NCBI GenBank assembly: GCA_028686345.1
Contig: JAQUCE010000059.1
Location: 1-32,120, forward strand
Length of the DNA: 32,120 bases
Direction: 5' to 3'
Source: Kiritimatiellia bacterium
Lineage (GTDB): Bacteria; Verrucomicrobiota; Kiritimatiellia; RFP12; UBA1067
Positions 23,796-30,765 of this stretch are shown here, piece after piece; within the stretch, counting starts at the first letter, position 1; each line of letters begins with the position of its first letter. The notes beneath the pieces are model-generated. The model was not told where the DNA came from, ran no database searches, and saw only the letters and a list, made by a program, of their open reading frames with translations. The translations under genes and the position numbers were made by a program.

Positions 23796-24410
23796 GTTAC
23801 GGTAGGGATACCGGTTGCCCGGCACCCCCCGCACAGATCCGTACGTGAACTGCTAGCTCATACGCCTCCTGCATCAGGTTTTGACGACCAGCCGCTTGTC
23901 TGGATGTCCCTTTCAGCTGCTTTTCGTATACGGCTGAGATCAGTAGACAGGCCCGGCAAATATTGCGCCTCTACTCTGACTCTGTGTTCAGTTCCTGCTG
24001 ATTTCATCCGTATTCCCTTTTGCCGATGTCCTTACCTCCATCGACTCCGCAGGCTTGCGCCTTTGTTCGCCGACCTCTCAGGTACTATGTTGTCGTCCGA
24101 CTGCCCATTTGCGTACATGAGCGGCTTATGGATGCCATCCTTTCCCGCTCCGTCCCGGGTGTATCTTTCCGGGCGCTCATGGGATCTCCCGATTCCCGTT
24201 CATAGAACTTCGCGCATGCACCGGGTCTCAGACTCCGGGGAGTCTTCACGGATCTTGCAAATAACGATCCGATGTTGTGCCGCTTTCTCATACAAAGACT
24301 AGATCGGCACTCCCTTTGTAACTGGCTTTTTCGAAGTTCAATACCGAGCCTGCGCTTCCCTCCGTAAACGCTTCGCTACGCCATTACTGGTCGTCAACGC
24401 ATAACGCACG
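23796..24410 (-). mobile_element. Group II intron remnant lacking its reverse transcriptase
   Basis: On the minus strand the 3' half shows a domain V-like hairpin (23,836-23,868: GAGGCGTATGAGC, loop, ACGTACGGATC) followed by a domain VI-like stem (GGTGCCGG/CCGGTATCC) and the ending CCCTACCGTAAC near 23,796. Just upstream are the first codons of an intron-encoded protein. The typical 34-nt domain V pattern GAGCCGTATGCG... is recognisable, but the catalytic-triad region reads AGG rather than AGC and leaves mismatches, so splicing is doubtful. The 5' end is uncertain; a GTGCG at 24,405-24,409 is one candidate. Confidence 0.7.
23906..24118 (-). pseudogene. Fragment of group II intron-encoded protein (N-terminal part only)
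   Basis: From ATG 24,118 the frame reads MYANGQSDDNIVPERSANKG, matching the N-terminus of intron-encoded reverse transcriptases. It then continues in other frames as PAESMEVRTSAKGNTDE and LSRIRKAAERD, which is the sequence just before the RT domain in this family. At least two frameshifts are needed. The whole RT, maturase and endonuclease region (normally several hundred residues) is absent; the sequence passes straight to domain V. Confidence 0.65.
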
Positions 24411-24458
24411 TCCGATATGATACCAGGAAGAGGTGAAAAAACACCAAAACAGGGTGAC

Positions 24459-24521
24459 GCTTCCGCACATGCGGAACCGTCACAAACTGGGCGGAGCCGG
24501 TCAAACGGCTCCGCCCAGTTT
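24459..24521. repeat. Two adjacent strong hairpins between intron and RAYT remnants
   Basis: AAACTGGGCGGAGCCG, loop GTCAAA, CGGCTCCGCCCAGTTT is a 16-bp perfect stem (24,484-24,521 region). Next to it GACGCTTCCGC/GCGGAACCGTC (about 24,457-24,482) forms a second stem with one mismatch. Neither is followed by a T tract on either strand. They may be REP-type palindromes of the neighbouring RAYT remnant, or part of the intron insertion target. Confidence 0.65.
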
Positions 24522-24556
24522 CCTGCCCTATCGCCTACCAGTGAGTACGCAGGCAG

Positions 24557-24720
24557 TTAAAATCGCTGCATTTCCGCCACTTTTGTTACGACCGTTTTCA
24601 CGATGCTTTGATAGATGGCACCGGGGAACTCTGCTCCCAATTTTCTAGCCGTGGTGGGAAAGTATCCGAAAGTAAAAACACCCGTCAATCGCTATTTTCT
24701 ATTATTAGGCTTGACCCCCA
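24557..24720 (-). pseudogene. 5' remnant of a REP-associated tyrosine transposase (RAYT), copy A
   Basis: The minus strand reads GGGGTCAAGCCTAATAATAG..., a ~65-bp leader, then ACG (in place of ATG) and the codons ARKLGAEFPGAIYQSIVK, ending in TAA at 24,557. ARKLR.EFPGAIYHV is the N-terminus of IS200-like RAYT transposases. The start codon is mutated and the HUH and tyrosine motifs are missing, so it is dead. Matching leaders occur at 27,803-27,870 and 30,489-30,548. Confidence 0.65.
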
Positions 24721-24772
24721 ATGAGTCTAATGGATGACCGTTATGCCCCCGCACTTACAACAAAACGTAAAT

Positions 24773-25234
24773 CTACTCGCCAGCAATCTCAAAATAGCCA
24801 TCATTTTGGAGGGCTTCAAAAAGATAAGTGGGTAACGGTTTGTTTGGTATACCTGCCTTTGCTCTTTCTACTGAAAGTTCGGCGGGAGTTGGGTAAGTTT
24901 TAAACAGCTCTAGGTCATCAAGCAATTCCTGTCGCTCAATATTATATTTTCGAACAAAATTGGATGTTGTGATTGTATCTGCAGCATGTATAACGCGCAA
25001 TATTGAGTTCGATATTTCAGATAAATTAAAAAACGCAACATCGCATTCCATCTTTAAAATAAGTCCAGCGATATCATTCGTGTTTTGCGCAAGCCTTGCG
25101 TTTGCAATGGAAAGTACGTTTGTTTTATTTCCTTGGTACCAAAGGTTTGTGACATTAGTGTAGAAGTTTGTTTGTGCAAAAACAGACATTCTGCAACAAA
25201 CAGTCATTAATAGTATAATAATTACTTTATGCAT
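24773..25234 (-). CDS. Secreted protein of unknown function (153 aa)
   Basis: Not recognised. ATG 25,234 has GAGGAGAGATT before it, a good ribosome binding site. A signal peptide covers about residues 1-20 and ends VFAQ. The mature part has Asn- and Leu-rich helical stretches resembling short helix-turn-helix repeats (ANARLAQNTNDIAGLILKM, SILRVIHAAD) and ends EALQNDGYFEIAGE. It starts 18 bp after the stop of the larger secreted protein on the same strand, so the two are probably co-transcribed. It may be a partner of that protein. Confidence 0.75.
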   Translation of the reverse strand: MHKVIIILLMTVCCRMSVFAQTNFYTNVTNLWYQGNKTNVLSIANARLAQNTNDIAGLILKMECDVAFFNLSEISNSILRVIHAADTITTSNFVRKYNIERQELLDDLELFKTYPTPAELSVERAKAGIPNKPLPTYLFEALQNDGYFEIAGE

Positions 25235-25252
25235 AATCTCTCCTCATGGTGT

Positions 25253-26671
25253 TTATTGTTCTTGAAAAAGAAAGCCAGGAACGGCATAGTGCCTGTTATG
25301 ATCAAATTCATGAAACAGTGGTGAACCGCCATTATTATCAGGAGTACTTGGATTCGGCCATGGTTTTCTAGATTTGTCCTCATCTACCTCGTGCGTCCAG
25401 ATGTAATTAACAAGATTTGAGGCAGTGGCATCGTAATTTCCGCCGTTCTTTGCGAAATTCCAGCCATCATCCCAGCTTTTGGAGGCTGTTAACCCGTCTC
25501 CTGTACCGAACGCACTTCCAGCAAGACCAATTTTAGCTCGGAGATAGTTAACTCCGAGTTTCTGAACTGTATACGCAACAAGAAAATTAGTCATCTTTGA
25601 CATGCGTACAGGACGACCCTTCCAGGTGCATATAGCCCCTAGGCCGCCAGTGTCATCATAAGCGTCTGAAATCTGTCCATAATACCAGACAGAGGGTGTG
25701 TTTTGATTGTCGGGTCGCCCAACATAATCTCCTGACTTCCAGGTGACGAACCAGTTATCCAGCTGTTTCCTTTTCATGTAATCACGTTTAATGTATTTTG
25801 TTTTCACCCTTGCCACAAATGAGTCAGCCATGGGAATGTTGACCTGCAAAACAGAGCCCATCTCAGCCCCAGCGAGAGGCAATACCAGATTGACCTCTCC
25901 GTAAGATACAGGAATGCCGTTGTTCAGTGCATGAACCCGAAAACGGTACACACCTCCTTCTTTAGGGTTTCTGTAAACAGCGGTTCTTATTGAGAAAGAG
26001 ATTAGCTCTCCAGAATCTGGACCGCTGACTTTTTCCCAGACGTATGTGAGATGATCGGCGATACTTTGAGGAGCGATATCTAAAAAAAACGTTATGTCAA
26101 AATCCTCAATATTAAAATTCCCGTCAACAACATCTTTATACAGCACAACGGCATGCTGATCAGGTTGAGGACTTTTGTCGGGGTAAAACACATGCTCCTT
26201 TTGTCCTGCAAAAGGAGGTGGGTGGGGCGATTCACCCAGCTTCGACGAGGAGAGGTCGATAAAGTTCAACATCACCACTGTCATTTTCATTTCTGTTTGA
26301 CATTTATATCCTTCGGCTTGACCAGTGCCAACATAAGAGTACTCAAGTGTAGCGGTTCCTGCTGTTAAACACTCTACATAAAGAATGTAACTGGGATACG
26401 TCCCAAAATCTACACAATTTATGCCGTTGGTAACGGTTTGGCCTGTAGTAAGCAGTGGAATATCCTCTGTGGTTGGTTCCTGTATTGCCCATATGCGAAC
26501 CTCTGCACTCCCTTTAAGTTTCAGGATTTTATAGCCAGGGATAAGCACATCGTTTTTTAGCTCAAAAGGACGCAAAGGGTTGGTTGTGAAAGGTGTTCTC
26601 CCCTCTTGCGCCTGAAGGACTAAAAATGTCAGAGCAACCGAAATTGTTGCTAATAGTAATTTTCTCCACAT
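25253..26671 (-). CDS. Large secreted protein of unknown function (472 aa)
   Basis: Not recognised. The signal peptide is about residues 1-21 (MWRKLLLATISVALTFLVLQAQ). The N-terminal third looks like beta-sandwich material (LKGSAEVRIWAIQEPTTEDI, GTATLEYSYVGTG). The middle holds a Pro/Asp-rich linker (SPHPPPFAG) and an Ig- or PKD-like segment (ADHLTYVWEKVSGPDSGELI). The C-terminal third is rich in Trp, Asp and Asn and contains TWKSGDYVGRP and FHEFDHNRHYAVPG; the His/Asp-rich end could bind metal, but no HExxH is present. It leads a two-gene unit with the 153-aa secreted protein. Surface or matrix role is a guess. Confidence 0.72.
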   Translation of the reverse strand: MWRKLLLATISVALTFLVLQAQEGRTPFTTNPLRPFELKNDVLIPGYKILKLKGSAEVRIWAIQEPTTEDIPLLTTGQTVTNGINCVDFGTYPSYILYVECLTAGTATLEYSYVGTGQAEGYKCQTEMKMTVVMLNFIDLSSSKLGESPHPPPFAGQKEHVFYPDKSPQPDQHAVVLYKDVVDGNFNIEDFDITFFLDIAPQSIADHLTYVWEKVSGPDSGELISFSIRTAVYRNPKEGGVYRFRVHALNNGIPVSYGEVNLVLPLAGAEMGSVLQVNIPMADSFVARVKTKYIKRDYMKRKQLDNWFVTWKSGDYVGRPDNQNTPSVWYYGQISDAYDDTGGLGAICTWKGRPVRMSKMTNFLVAYTVQKLGVNYLRAKIGLAGSAFGTGDGLTASKSWDDGWNFAKNGGNYDATASNLVNYIWTHEVDEDKSRKPWPNPSTPDNNGGSPLFHEFDHNRHYAVPGFLFQEQ

Positions 26672-26982
26672 TTTGCTTTCCCTTTTTTACCAGGTGGCTC
26701 CAAATAAAAATTGTTTTCAATTACATAATTATCGTTGTATGTATGTTTTCAATAAACACACTTCCAAGTGACTAAATAATCAGCTATTTGGTAAGTTTAG
26801 TCAATGGTTTTCACAAACAAAGTGTTTTTATTTACCAAATTAGTCTTTCTATGACTATTGTTCTGCAACTATCTGTAACTCTGGAAAATAGATATTTGGC
26901 GGCTTTTTCTGATTATTTGGTTCTCCAGAAGATGGTTGCTGAAACAGAGAGAAGAGGTTCTTAACTTTCTTTGTTTTTAGTG
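26672..26982. other. Intergenic region with a 9-bp inverted repeat
   Basis: ATTTGGTAA (26,786-26,794) and TTACCAAAT (26,832-26,840) are exact inverse copies, extended outward by GACTAAAT and a near match AATTAGTC. The pair lies about 120 bp upstream of the 472-aa gene and may be its operator. The small frame at 26,855-27,043 overlaps the zinc-ribbon gene and is not supported. Confidence 0.5.
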
Positions 26983-27342
26983 CTACAATCCAAGAAAACC
27001 TTTTAAAAAAGCTCCTAGCAAATGCAGTAACCCCCAGACACAAATCCCAAGTATTAAAGTAGCGATGAGGGTTTTTTGAACAATATCAAAAACATTTCGA
27101 AAAGTTACTTTGAAACCTGTGACAATCACATTGGCATCGGTTTGTGTTTGCGGCGGGCGGATCGGGTGCCCACAGCAGGGACATGAAAGTGCCATACTAG
27201 ACACCTTGGTAGTGCAGACTGGGCACGCCCTTAGTAGCTTCGATAGAGATGCAACCTCTCGGATAACCTCTGCGCCGCAATTGGAGCACTTGGCTTCACC
27301 TGTTTTTATCGTCTCATAGCACACTTTGCAGATATCATTCAT
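26983..27342 (-). CDS. Zinc-ribbon membrane protein (119 aa)
   Basis: Two zinc ribbons followed by a membrane helix. Cysteine pairs CKVC and CSNC form the first ribbon, and CPVC with CPCC (in LSCPCCGHPI, about residues 40-60) form the second. A hydrophobic helix near the C-terminus (ATLILGICVWGLLHLLGAFL, about 93-112) anchors it. Such double-zinc-ribbon proteins are common small membrane proteins of unknown task. ATG 27,342 has GAGGAGCTGTTATA before it. A 5'-truncated frame lies just upstream on the same strand (27,408-27,581). Confidence 0.75.
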   Translation of the reverse strand: MNDICKVCYETIKTGEAKCSNCGAEVIREVASLSKLLRACPVCTTKVSSMALSCPCCGHPIRPPQTQTDANVIVTGFKVTFRNVFDIVQKTLIATLILGICVWGLLHLLGAFLKGFLGL

Positions 27343-27407
27343 TATAACAGCTCCTCTTCATTAGTCTGTGGCCTTTATCGAAACTGGCTTAAAATAGTTA
27401 ATATAAT

Positions 27408-27581
27408 TCAACCGGCGGGTGGCGTGTCATCAACAATCCTTTTCACCTCTTTTGAGAACTTAAGTAGCTTGTCATCAGGATGCCCAAACATATTTGCCAT
27501 AAGTGGTATGGTAATTATGGCTTTTCGTAGAAACAATATTATATGCTGTCTTGCTTGTTGTTTGTTCAGGTAGGGACTTAT
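27408..27581 (-). pseudogene. C-terminal remnant of an unidentified protein
   Basis: The frame after a TAA at 27,582-27,584 reads ISPYLNKQQARQHIILFLRK, then AIITIPLMANMFGHPDDKLL, then KFSKEVKRIVDDTPPAG and TGA. It looks like real coding sequence (a hydrophobic patch followed by a charged helical tail) but has no start before the internal ATG of MANMFG. Its 5' end stops where the RAYT-type debris begins. It would have been the gene upstream of the zinc-ribbon gene. The identity is not recognised. Confidence 0.4.
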
Positions 27582-27730
27582 TTAATCATCCTTATAAAAT
27601 TTGATGTGTAGATCGCAGGGTCAAATGGGGAATAAGCGAAGCACCCCAATGGTAACTGAGCCTTTCAACATGTGTCCAGCTTTACTGAGATTTGTTTAAA
27701 CGCCCTTTTCAAAGCCTCATCCTTAAAGAT

Positions 27731-27870
27731 TCATCCGTCCGTTCCTGCGATGCGTAAAACGACAGATGCACCCGGGAACTCAACTCTCAATTTTTCAGCC
27801 GGGATGAAAAAGCATCAGAAAGCAAAAACGCCCATCAATCACTAATTTCTACTTTTAGGCTTGACCCCGC
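27731..27870 (-). pseudogene. 5' remnant of a RAYT transposase gene, copy B
   Basis: The minus strand gives GGGGTCAAGCCTAAAAGTAG, a leader aligning with copy A (TGATTGATGGGCGTTTTTGC), then CCG GCT GAA AAA TTG AGA GTT: AEKLRVEFPGA, again the RAYT N-terminus, then a shifted tail ending in TGA at 27,731. The start codon is lost and the remainder of the transposase is missing. Confidence 0.65.
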
Positions 27871-27875
27871 TTTAG

Positions 27876-28010
27876 CCTTATCCTTTCGCGGAGATTCGCG
27901 GGCAAAAAACTCTGTGCCTTCTCCGTCAGGGCGTAGTTCCGTTTGCGGGATGGAACCTGATGTGAGAGATCAAAAACGTACATAAAATACAAAAAATTGA
28001 ATGATAGTAG
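27876..28010. repeat. Segment shared with the start of the window
   Basis: CTTATCCTTTCGCGGAGATT then CGCGGGCAAAAAACTCTGTG and GAATGATAGTAGTA match about 190-345. The interior GGCGTAGTTCCGTTTGCGGG matches 140-165 in inverse. It is a rearranged mosaic copy. Confidence 0.65.
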
Positions 28011-28122
28011 TATAACGTCGTGTCACCATAACAGGCACACTCTTCAACAGGTAAATCGTTTTTGTGCCGAGCTATAATAATTATCAGAGATATCTGCCGG
28101 GCGCATCAGCCTGCCTGTGCTT

Positions 28123-28179
<57 letters not shown>

Positions 28180-28206
28180 CGAAAGTGATCGATTCGATAC
28201 GCGCCA

Positions 28207-28295
28207 CATGCGGAAAAATGGGATGGAGTTCAAAAGGATTTGAATAAAATTCACATAAGAGTTATTTGTGTCTTTACCTCCGACTATAATGGATG
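28207..28295 (+). repeat. 89-bp direct repeat, left copy
   Basis: CATGCGGAAAAATG ... TTCAAAAGGATTTGAATAAA ... GTTATTTGTGTCTT ... CCTCCGACTATAATGGATG. It matches 30,644-30,732 over its full length with scattered substitutions and no length change. Confidence 0.85.
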
Positions 28296-28364
28296 CCCCT
28301 ACCGGCCACCGTTAATTACTAAACTAAGTCTGACCCTGCCAGCCCCGATGTGTTGGCCCTGATG

Positions 28365-28393
28365 TTGACTGTTGATCGCTGATGAGATATAAT
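28365..28393 (+). promoter_or_regulatory. Promoter for the VapBC-like locus
   Basis: TTGACT (28,365-28,370), 17-bp spacer, TATAAT (28,388-28,393). This is near consensus, about 95 bp upstream of the antitoxin start. Confidence 0.75.
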
Positions 28394-28488
28394 TGGTTTG
28401 CATTTAAGAGATAGTCATGCTTTTCAAGTGATTGCTTTAAAAGCCACCATTTGATATATTTGAGCTATTAATTGCAAAGGGATAAATC

Positions 28489-28716
28489 ATGTTTGTTGAA
28501 AAAATGATAATTGAAACAGATGCACTAGGGCGTTTAAAAAAGGTTCCGCTGCTGCCTCCTAATAAGCGGCTGGAAACCATTTTTTTTGTTGTCGGTGATT
28601 CGGTGTGTGACGCACCCGTGAAGCGCCAGCCATCTAGCGACCTGAAAGGTTCTGTCAAAATACTTGGCAATATTCTGAACTCAACTCCTGAAGAGTCATG
28701 GAATCTTCCGAGATGA
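28489..28716 (+). CDS. Putative VapB-type antitoxin (75 aa)
   Basis: Upstream partner of the PIN-domain toxin. The N-terminus (MIIETDALGRLKKVPLLPPNKRLETIFFVV) is short beta-strand material, as in SpoVT/AbrB or DUF2281-type antitoxins. The C-terminal DLKGSVKILGNILNSTPEESW resembles the toxin-wrapping tails of such proteins. The family is inferred mainly from position. ATG 28,489 follows AAAGGGATAAATC. Its TGA overlaps the toxin ATG (ATGA), so the two are translationally coupled. It would neutralise the toxin and probably repress the promoter at 28,365. Confidence 0.75.
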   Translation: MFVEKMIIETDALGRLKKVPLLPPNKRLETIFFVVGDSVCDAPVKRQPSSDLKGSVKILGNILNSTPEESWNLPR

Positions 28717-29102
28717 TAGTCTTGGATACACATATCTGGATTTGGTGGATTAACGGATGTGAATCTGAACTGGGAACCTCTCGTTTTCAACAGATTCAAG
28801 ACGCGGATGAAGTTTGCGTCTCTGCAATTAGCTGCTTTGAAGTGGCTTGGTTACAGCATCATAATAGAATTTCATTGTCCTGTCCCATTGACGCTTGGTT
28901 TGAAAAAGCTCTAAGTGATTCCGGTGTTAAACTACTGCCGTTAACTCCTGAAATTGCAACTAAGGCTGTATCACTTCCTGACCATCATAGTGATCCACAG
29001 GATCGCATAATTATAGCGACAGCATTGTTTAACGGAGCTGACTTAATGTCATCTGACCGTAAATTTTATTTGTACAAAGAACTGAGGGGCAGGATACTAT
29101 AA
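28713..29102 (+). CDS. PIN-domain ribonuclease toxin, VapC-like (129 aa)
   Basis: Probable Mg-dependent endoribonuclease. The acidic residues of the PIN site are all visible: Asp in VLDTHIWIW (residue 5), Glu in SCFEVAWL (about 43), Asp in DPQDRIIIATAL (about 95), and Asp in SSDRKFYLY (about 114). ATG 28,713 is chosen because it overlaps the antitoxin TGA as ATGA; an ATG five codons upstream at 28,698 would overlap further. The length is typical for VapC. It appears intact. Confidence 0.88.
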   Translation: MIVLDTHIWIWWINGCESELGTSRFQQIQDADEVCVSAISCFEVAWLQHHNRISLSCPIDAWFEKALSDSGVKLLPLTPEIATKAVSLPDHHSDPQDRIIIATALFNGADLMSSDRKFYLYKELRGRIL

Positions 29103-29161
29103 AGCAGATCTAATAAGTGCTTATTCCAAAACTTAAAAACTACAAATAAGGATTCAGCCCC

Positions 29162-29419
29162 TTATTTATATACATCCTTACGATGTCCAACCTTAACAAC
29201 CCAAACTGTCAACTCTTCGTCTTGGATCGAGTAAATTATCCGGAATTTACCCTGCCGTACTCGGTAATATTCCAGCCCAGATAGTTTCTCACTTCCGTGT
29301 GGCCGAGGGTCTTGTGCTAACGCAAAGACCCGCTGCATAATTTTTTGCAGTTCACGCTTGGGGATCTTCTTGAAATCAGAATTAACTGATTTTCGAAAAA
29401 AGATGCTATATTTTTCCAT
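29162..29419 (-). CDS. RelE/StbE-family toxin (85 aa)
   Basis: Ribosome-dependent mRNA interferase-like toxin. The fold signature is complete: an N-terminal strand YSIFFRKSVNSDFKKIP, helices KRELQKIMQRVFALAQDPRP, then SGLEYYRVRQGKFRIIYSI and the C-terminal WVVKVGHRKDVY, which supplies the family's basic and aromatic active-site residues (Arg in YRVR, His in VGHR, final Tyr). The length is standard. ATG 29,419 overlaps the antitoxin end by 14 bp, so the pair is coupled. It appears intact. Confidence 0.9.
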   Translation of the reverse strand: MEKYSIFFRKSVNSDFKKIPKRELQKIMQRVFALAQDPRPHGSEKLSGLEYYRVRQGKFRIIYSIQDEELTVWVVKVGHRKDVYK

Positions 29420-29639
29420 TTTCTTTTAATCCCTTGAGCATATCGGCATAGCTGACCAAAGGCTCATTTGCTCGGTCAGCAAAAGCAGCCAAATCTTCAG
29501 CATCTTCACTAAGAAGTTCCCTGACTGCGTCATTGACCAAATCAGATACAGATCGGGATATTTCAGCTGACTTAATGCGTAGTGCCTGATGCAATTCAGG
29601 ATCAAAATATATTGTTGATCGTTTTGTCATAGTAGCCAT
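29406..29639 (-). CDS. Ribbon-helix-helix antitoxin, RelB/CopG-like (77 aa)
   Basis: Partner of the RelE-family toxin. The N-terminus KRSTIYFDPELHQALRIKSA is a typical ribbon-helix-helix DNA-binding motif, followed by ISRSVSDLVNDAVRELL. The acidic C-terminus (SEDAEDLAAFADRANEPLVSY) is the toxin-binding tail. ATG 29,639 follows AGAGGTGATAAT. The palindrome at 29,687-29,696 upstream is a likely autoregulatory operator. A truncated second copy of this gene lies at 30,554-30,643. Confidence 0.88.
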   Translation of the reverse strand: MATMTKRSTIYFDPELHQALRIKSAEISRSVSDLVNDAVRELLSEDAEDLAAFADRANEPLVSYADMLKGLKENGKI

Positions 29640-29686
29640 ATTATCACCTCTTTATTGCTATCATTGTGGCATTATAACGTTAAAAC

Positions 29687-29696
29687 GTCAATTGAC
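29687..29696. promoter_or_regulatory. Candidate operator of the RelBE-like pair
   Basis: GTCAATTGAC is a perfect 10-bp palindrome in the promoter region, with a second palindrome AACGTT beside it. On the minus strand a TATAAT lies at 29,671-29,676. In the decayed copy at 30,616 the sequence is GTCAATTACC, so the symmetry is lost. Confidence 0.5.
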
Positions 29697-29775
29697 ATTT
29701 GCAAACTATAAAATGTTAAGTTGCAAACGATGATGCTCTGGTGCTGTTTTTTAAAGTGACATCCTGTCAAAACCA

Positions 29776-30081
29776 CTATTCTATTCTTCTTGTCCTTTTA
29801 CTCCAATATGCTGAACGTCGTTTGCAGTGTGCGATTGCAAGTATCCAGATATGGTTGTTCTGGTATATGTAAACGATTAGGTAGGGAAACCGATGCACGA
29901 GGCATCTGCGTGTTCCATCCACACGAAGATACCAGCGCTCCGGGTACTCGGCAATGACCTGAATGGAACGCTGAATTTCAACGTTCAAGTTGAGACCGAG
30001 ACCTTGAGCTTTGTTTTCATAATACGCCACAGCCTCCCAAAGCTCTTATTCAGATTCGTCGAGAATCGTGACGTCAATCAT
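29776..30081 (-). pseudogene. ParE/RelE-like toxin interrupted by a nonsense codon
   Basis: From ATG 30,081 the frame reads MIDVTILDESE, then TAA (30,046-30,048), then ELWEAVAYYENKAQGLGLNL and onward through the ParE/RelE fold (EIQRSIQVIAEYPERW, RFPYLIVYIYQNNHIWI, AHCKRRSAYW). E.ELWEAV.YYE is continuous family sequence across the stop, so one codon has mutated. The start overlaps the antitoxin stop as ATGA. A shorter product from GTG 30,030 (84 aa) is possible but would lack the first strand and part of helix 1. Confidence 0.85.
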
Positions 30082-30305
30082 GAATATTTTGCCTTAATCT
30101 CTGCGAATGCATTAGCCGCCGCGCGACCTGTGGCAGTTCCTTCCTGTACCATTTTGAGGCGACGCTGTATCTCTGTATTCTGCGTCTGGCTCAAATCGCA
30201 GTCGGATGGATCGTCCAGGCTCAGTATTAGTTCGTGAGCCAAGCTTGACCGCTCGCTCGCTGACAATGTCATGATTTGGCTACGTATTTTTTCCATTGTA
30301 ATCAT
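30078..30305 (-). CDS. Antitoxin, addiction-module component family (75 aa)
   Basis: Matches the short 'putative addiction module component' family that precedes ParE/RelE toxins: IMTLSASERSSLAHELILSL, then DDPSDCDLSQTQNTEIQRRL and a tail AANAFAEIKAKYS. ATG 30,305 has GGAGGTAAT 12 bp upstream, a somewhat long spacing; an ATG three codons in is the alternative. The reading frame is intact although its toxin partner carries a stop, so the antitoxin may now be solitary. Confidence 0.85.
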   Translation of the reverse strand: MITMEKIRSQIMTLSASERSSLAHELILSLDDPSDCDLSQTQNTEIQRRLKMVQEGTATGRAAANAFAEIKAKYS

Positions 30306-30488
30306 ATTGAAATATTACCTCCGCTCTTAAATTGTCTTTTGAAGCCAACGTTGCAGATCATGGTATTATGCAAACACTTCTTTTTGATAGTCAAATTATA
30401 CCATTATCAGTGTTTGTTTTTCAAATATATAGCAGCATTAATAATTTGGCGCTTTTTCCATAAAACGAAGTTTCATGCGTTTATCGTT

Positions 30489-30548
30489 CTCCTAAAACCC
30501 CTCTCAACCCCGTCACGCCCCTATTTTCTATTTTGAGGCTTAACCCTG
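30489..30548 (-). repeat. RAYT upstream leader fragment, copy C
   Basis: The minus strand reads GTTAAGCCTCAAAATAGAAA then ATAGGGGCGTGACGG, matching the GGGGTCAAGCC...TAGAAA leader of copies A and B. No transposase codons follow. Confidence 0.5.
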
Positions 30549-30553
30549 ACGCG

Positions 30554-30643
30554 CCAAGGCTCATTTACACGGTCAGCAAAAGCAGCCAAATCTTCAGCAT
30601 TTATAATGTTAAAACGTCAATTACCATTTGCAAACTATAAAAT
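30554..30643 (-). pseudogene. Deleted second copy of the RelB-like antitoxin and its promoter
   Basis: 30,554-30,600 matches codons of the antitoxin at 29,456-29,503 (SKAAKAAFADRA-type stretch in reverse). 30,601-30,643 matches its upstream region at 29,672-29,714. The 168 bp between them in the intact locus are missing, with CAT at both break sites. Confidence 0.8.
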
Positions 30644-30732
30644 CATGCGGAAAAATGAGATGAAGTTCAAAAGGATTTGAATAAATTTCACATCGGGGTT
30701 ATTTGTGTCTTGACCTCCGACTATAATGGATG
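30644..30732 (+). repeat. 89-bp direct repeat, right copy
   Basis: Same length and order as 28,207-28,295. Together the two copies bracket the VapBC-, RelBE- and ParE-type loci (about 2.3 kb). Confidence 0.85.
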
Positions 30733-30765
30733 GCCATGCCAGCCCACATGTTGTTTTAAACGCTA

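Larger units (their letters stand above)
30306..30765. other. Intergenic debris between the ParE-like locus and abiE
   Basis: It contains RAYT-leader copy C (30,489-30,548), the truncated RelB-like copy (30,554-30,643) and the right 89-bp direct repeat (30,644-30,732), the last two directly abutting. No intact gene. Confidence 0.65.

Noticed and set aside
23904-24302. 132-aa plus-strand open frame
   Set aside because: It is antisense to the group II intron remnant, which explains the sequence better.
24433-24648. 71-aa plus-strand open frame
   Set aside because: It spans the hairpins and the antisense of RAYT remnant A; no ribosome binding site or signature.
26855-27043. 62-aa open frame overlapping the zinc-ribbon gene end
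   Set aside because: No ribosome binding site, overlaps a better-supported gene in another frame.
28207-30732. Integron-type cassette array (attC sites)
   Set aside because: The direct repeats lack the paired GTTRRRY-type core sites, and no integrase is present; kept only as a TA island.
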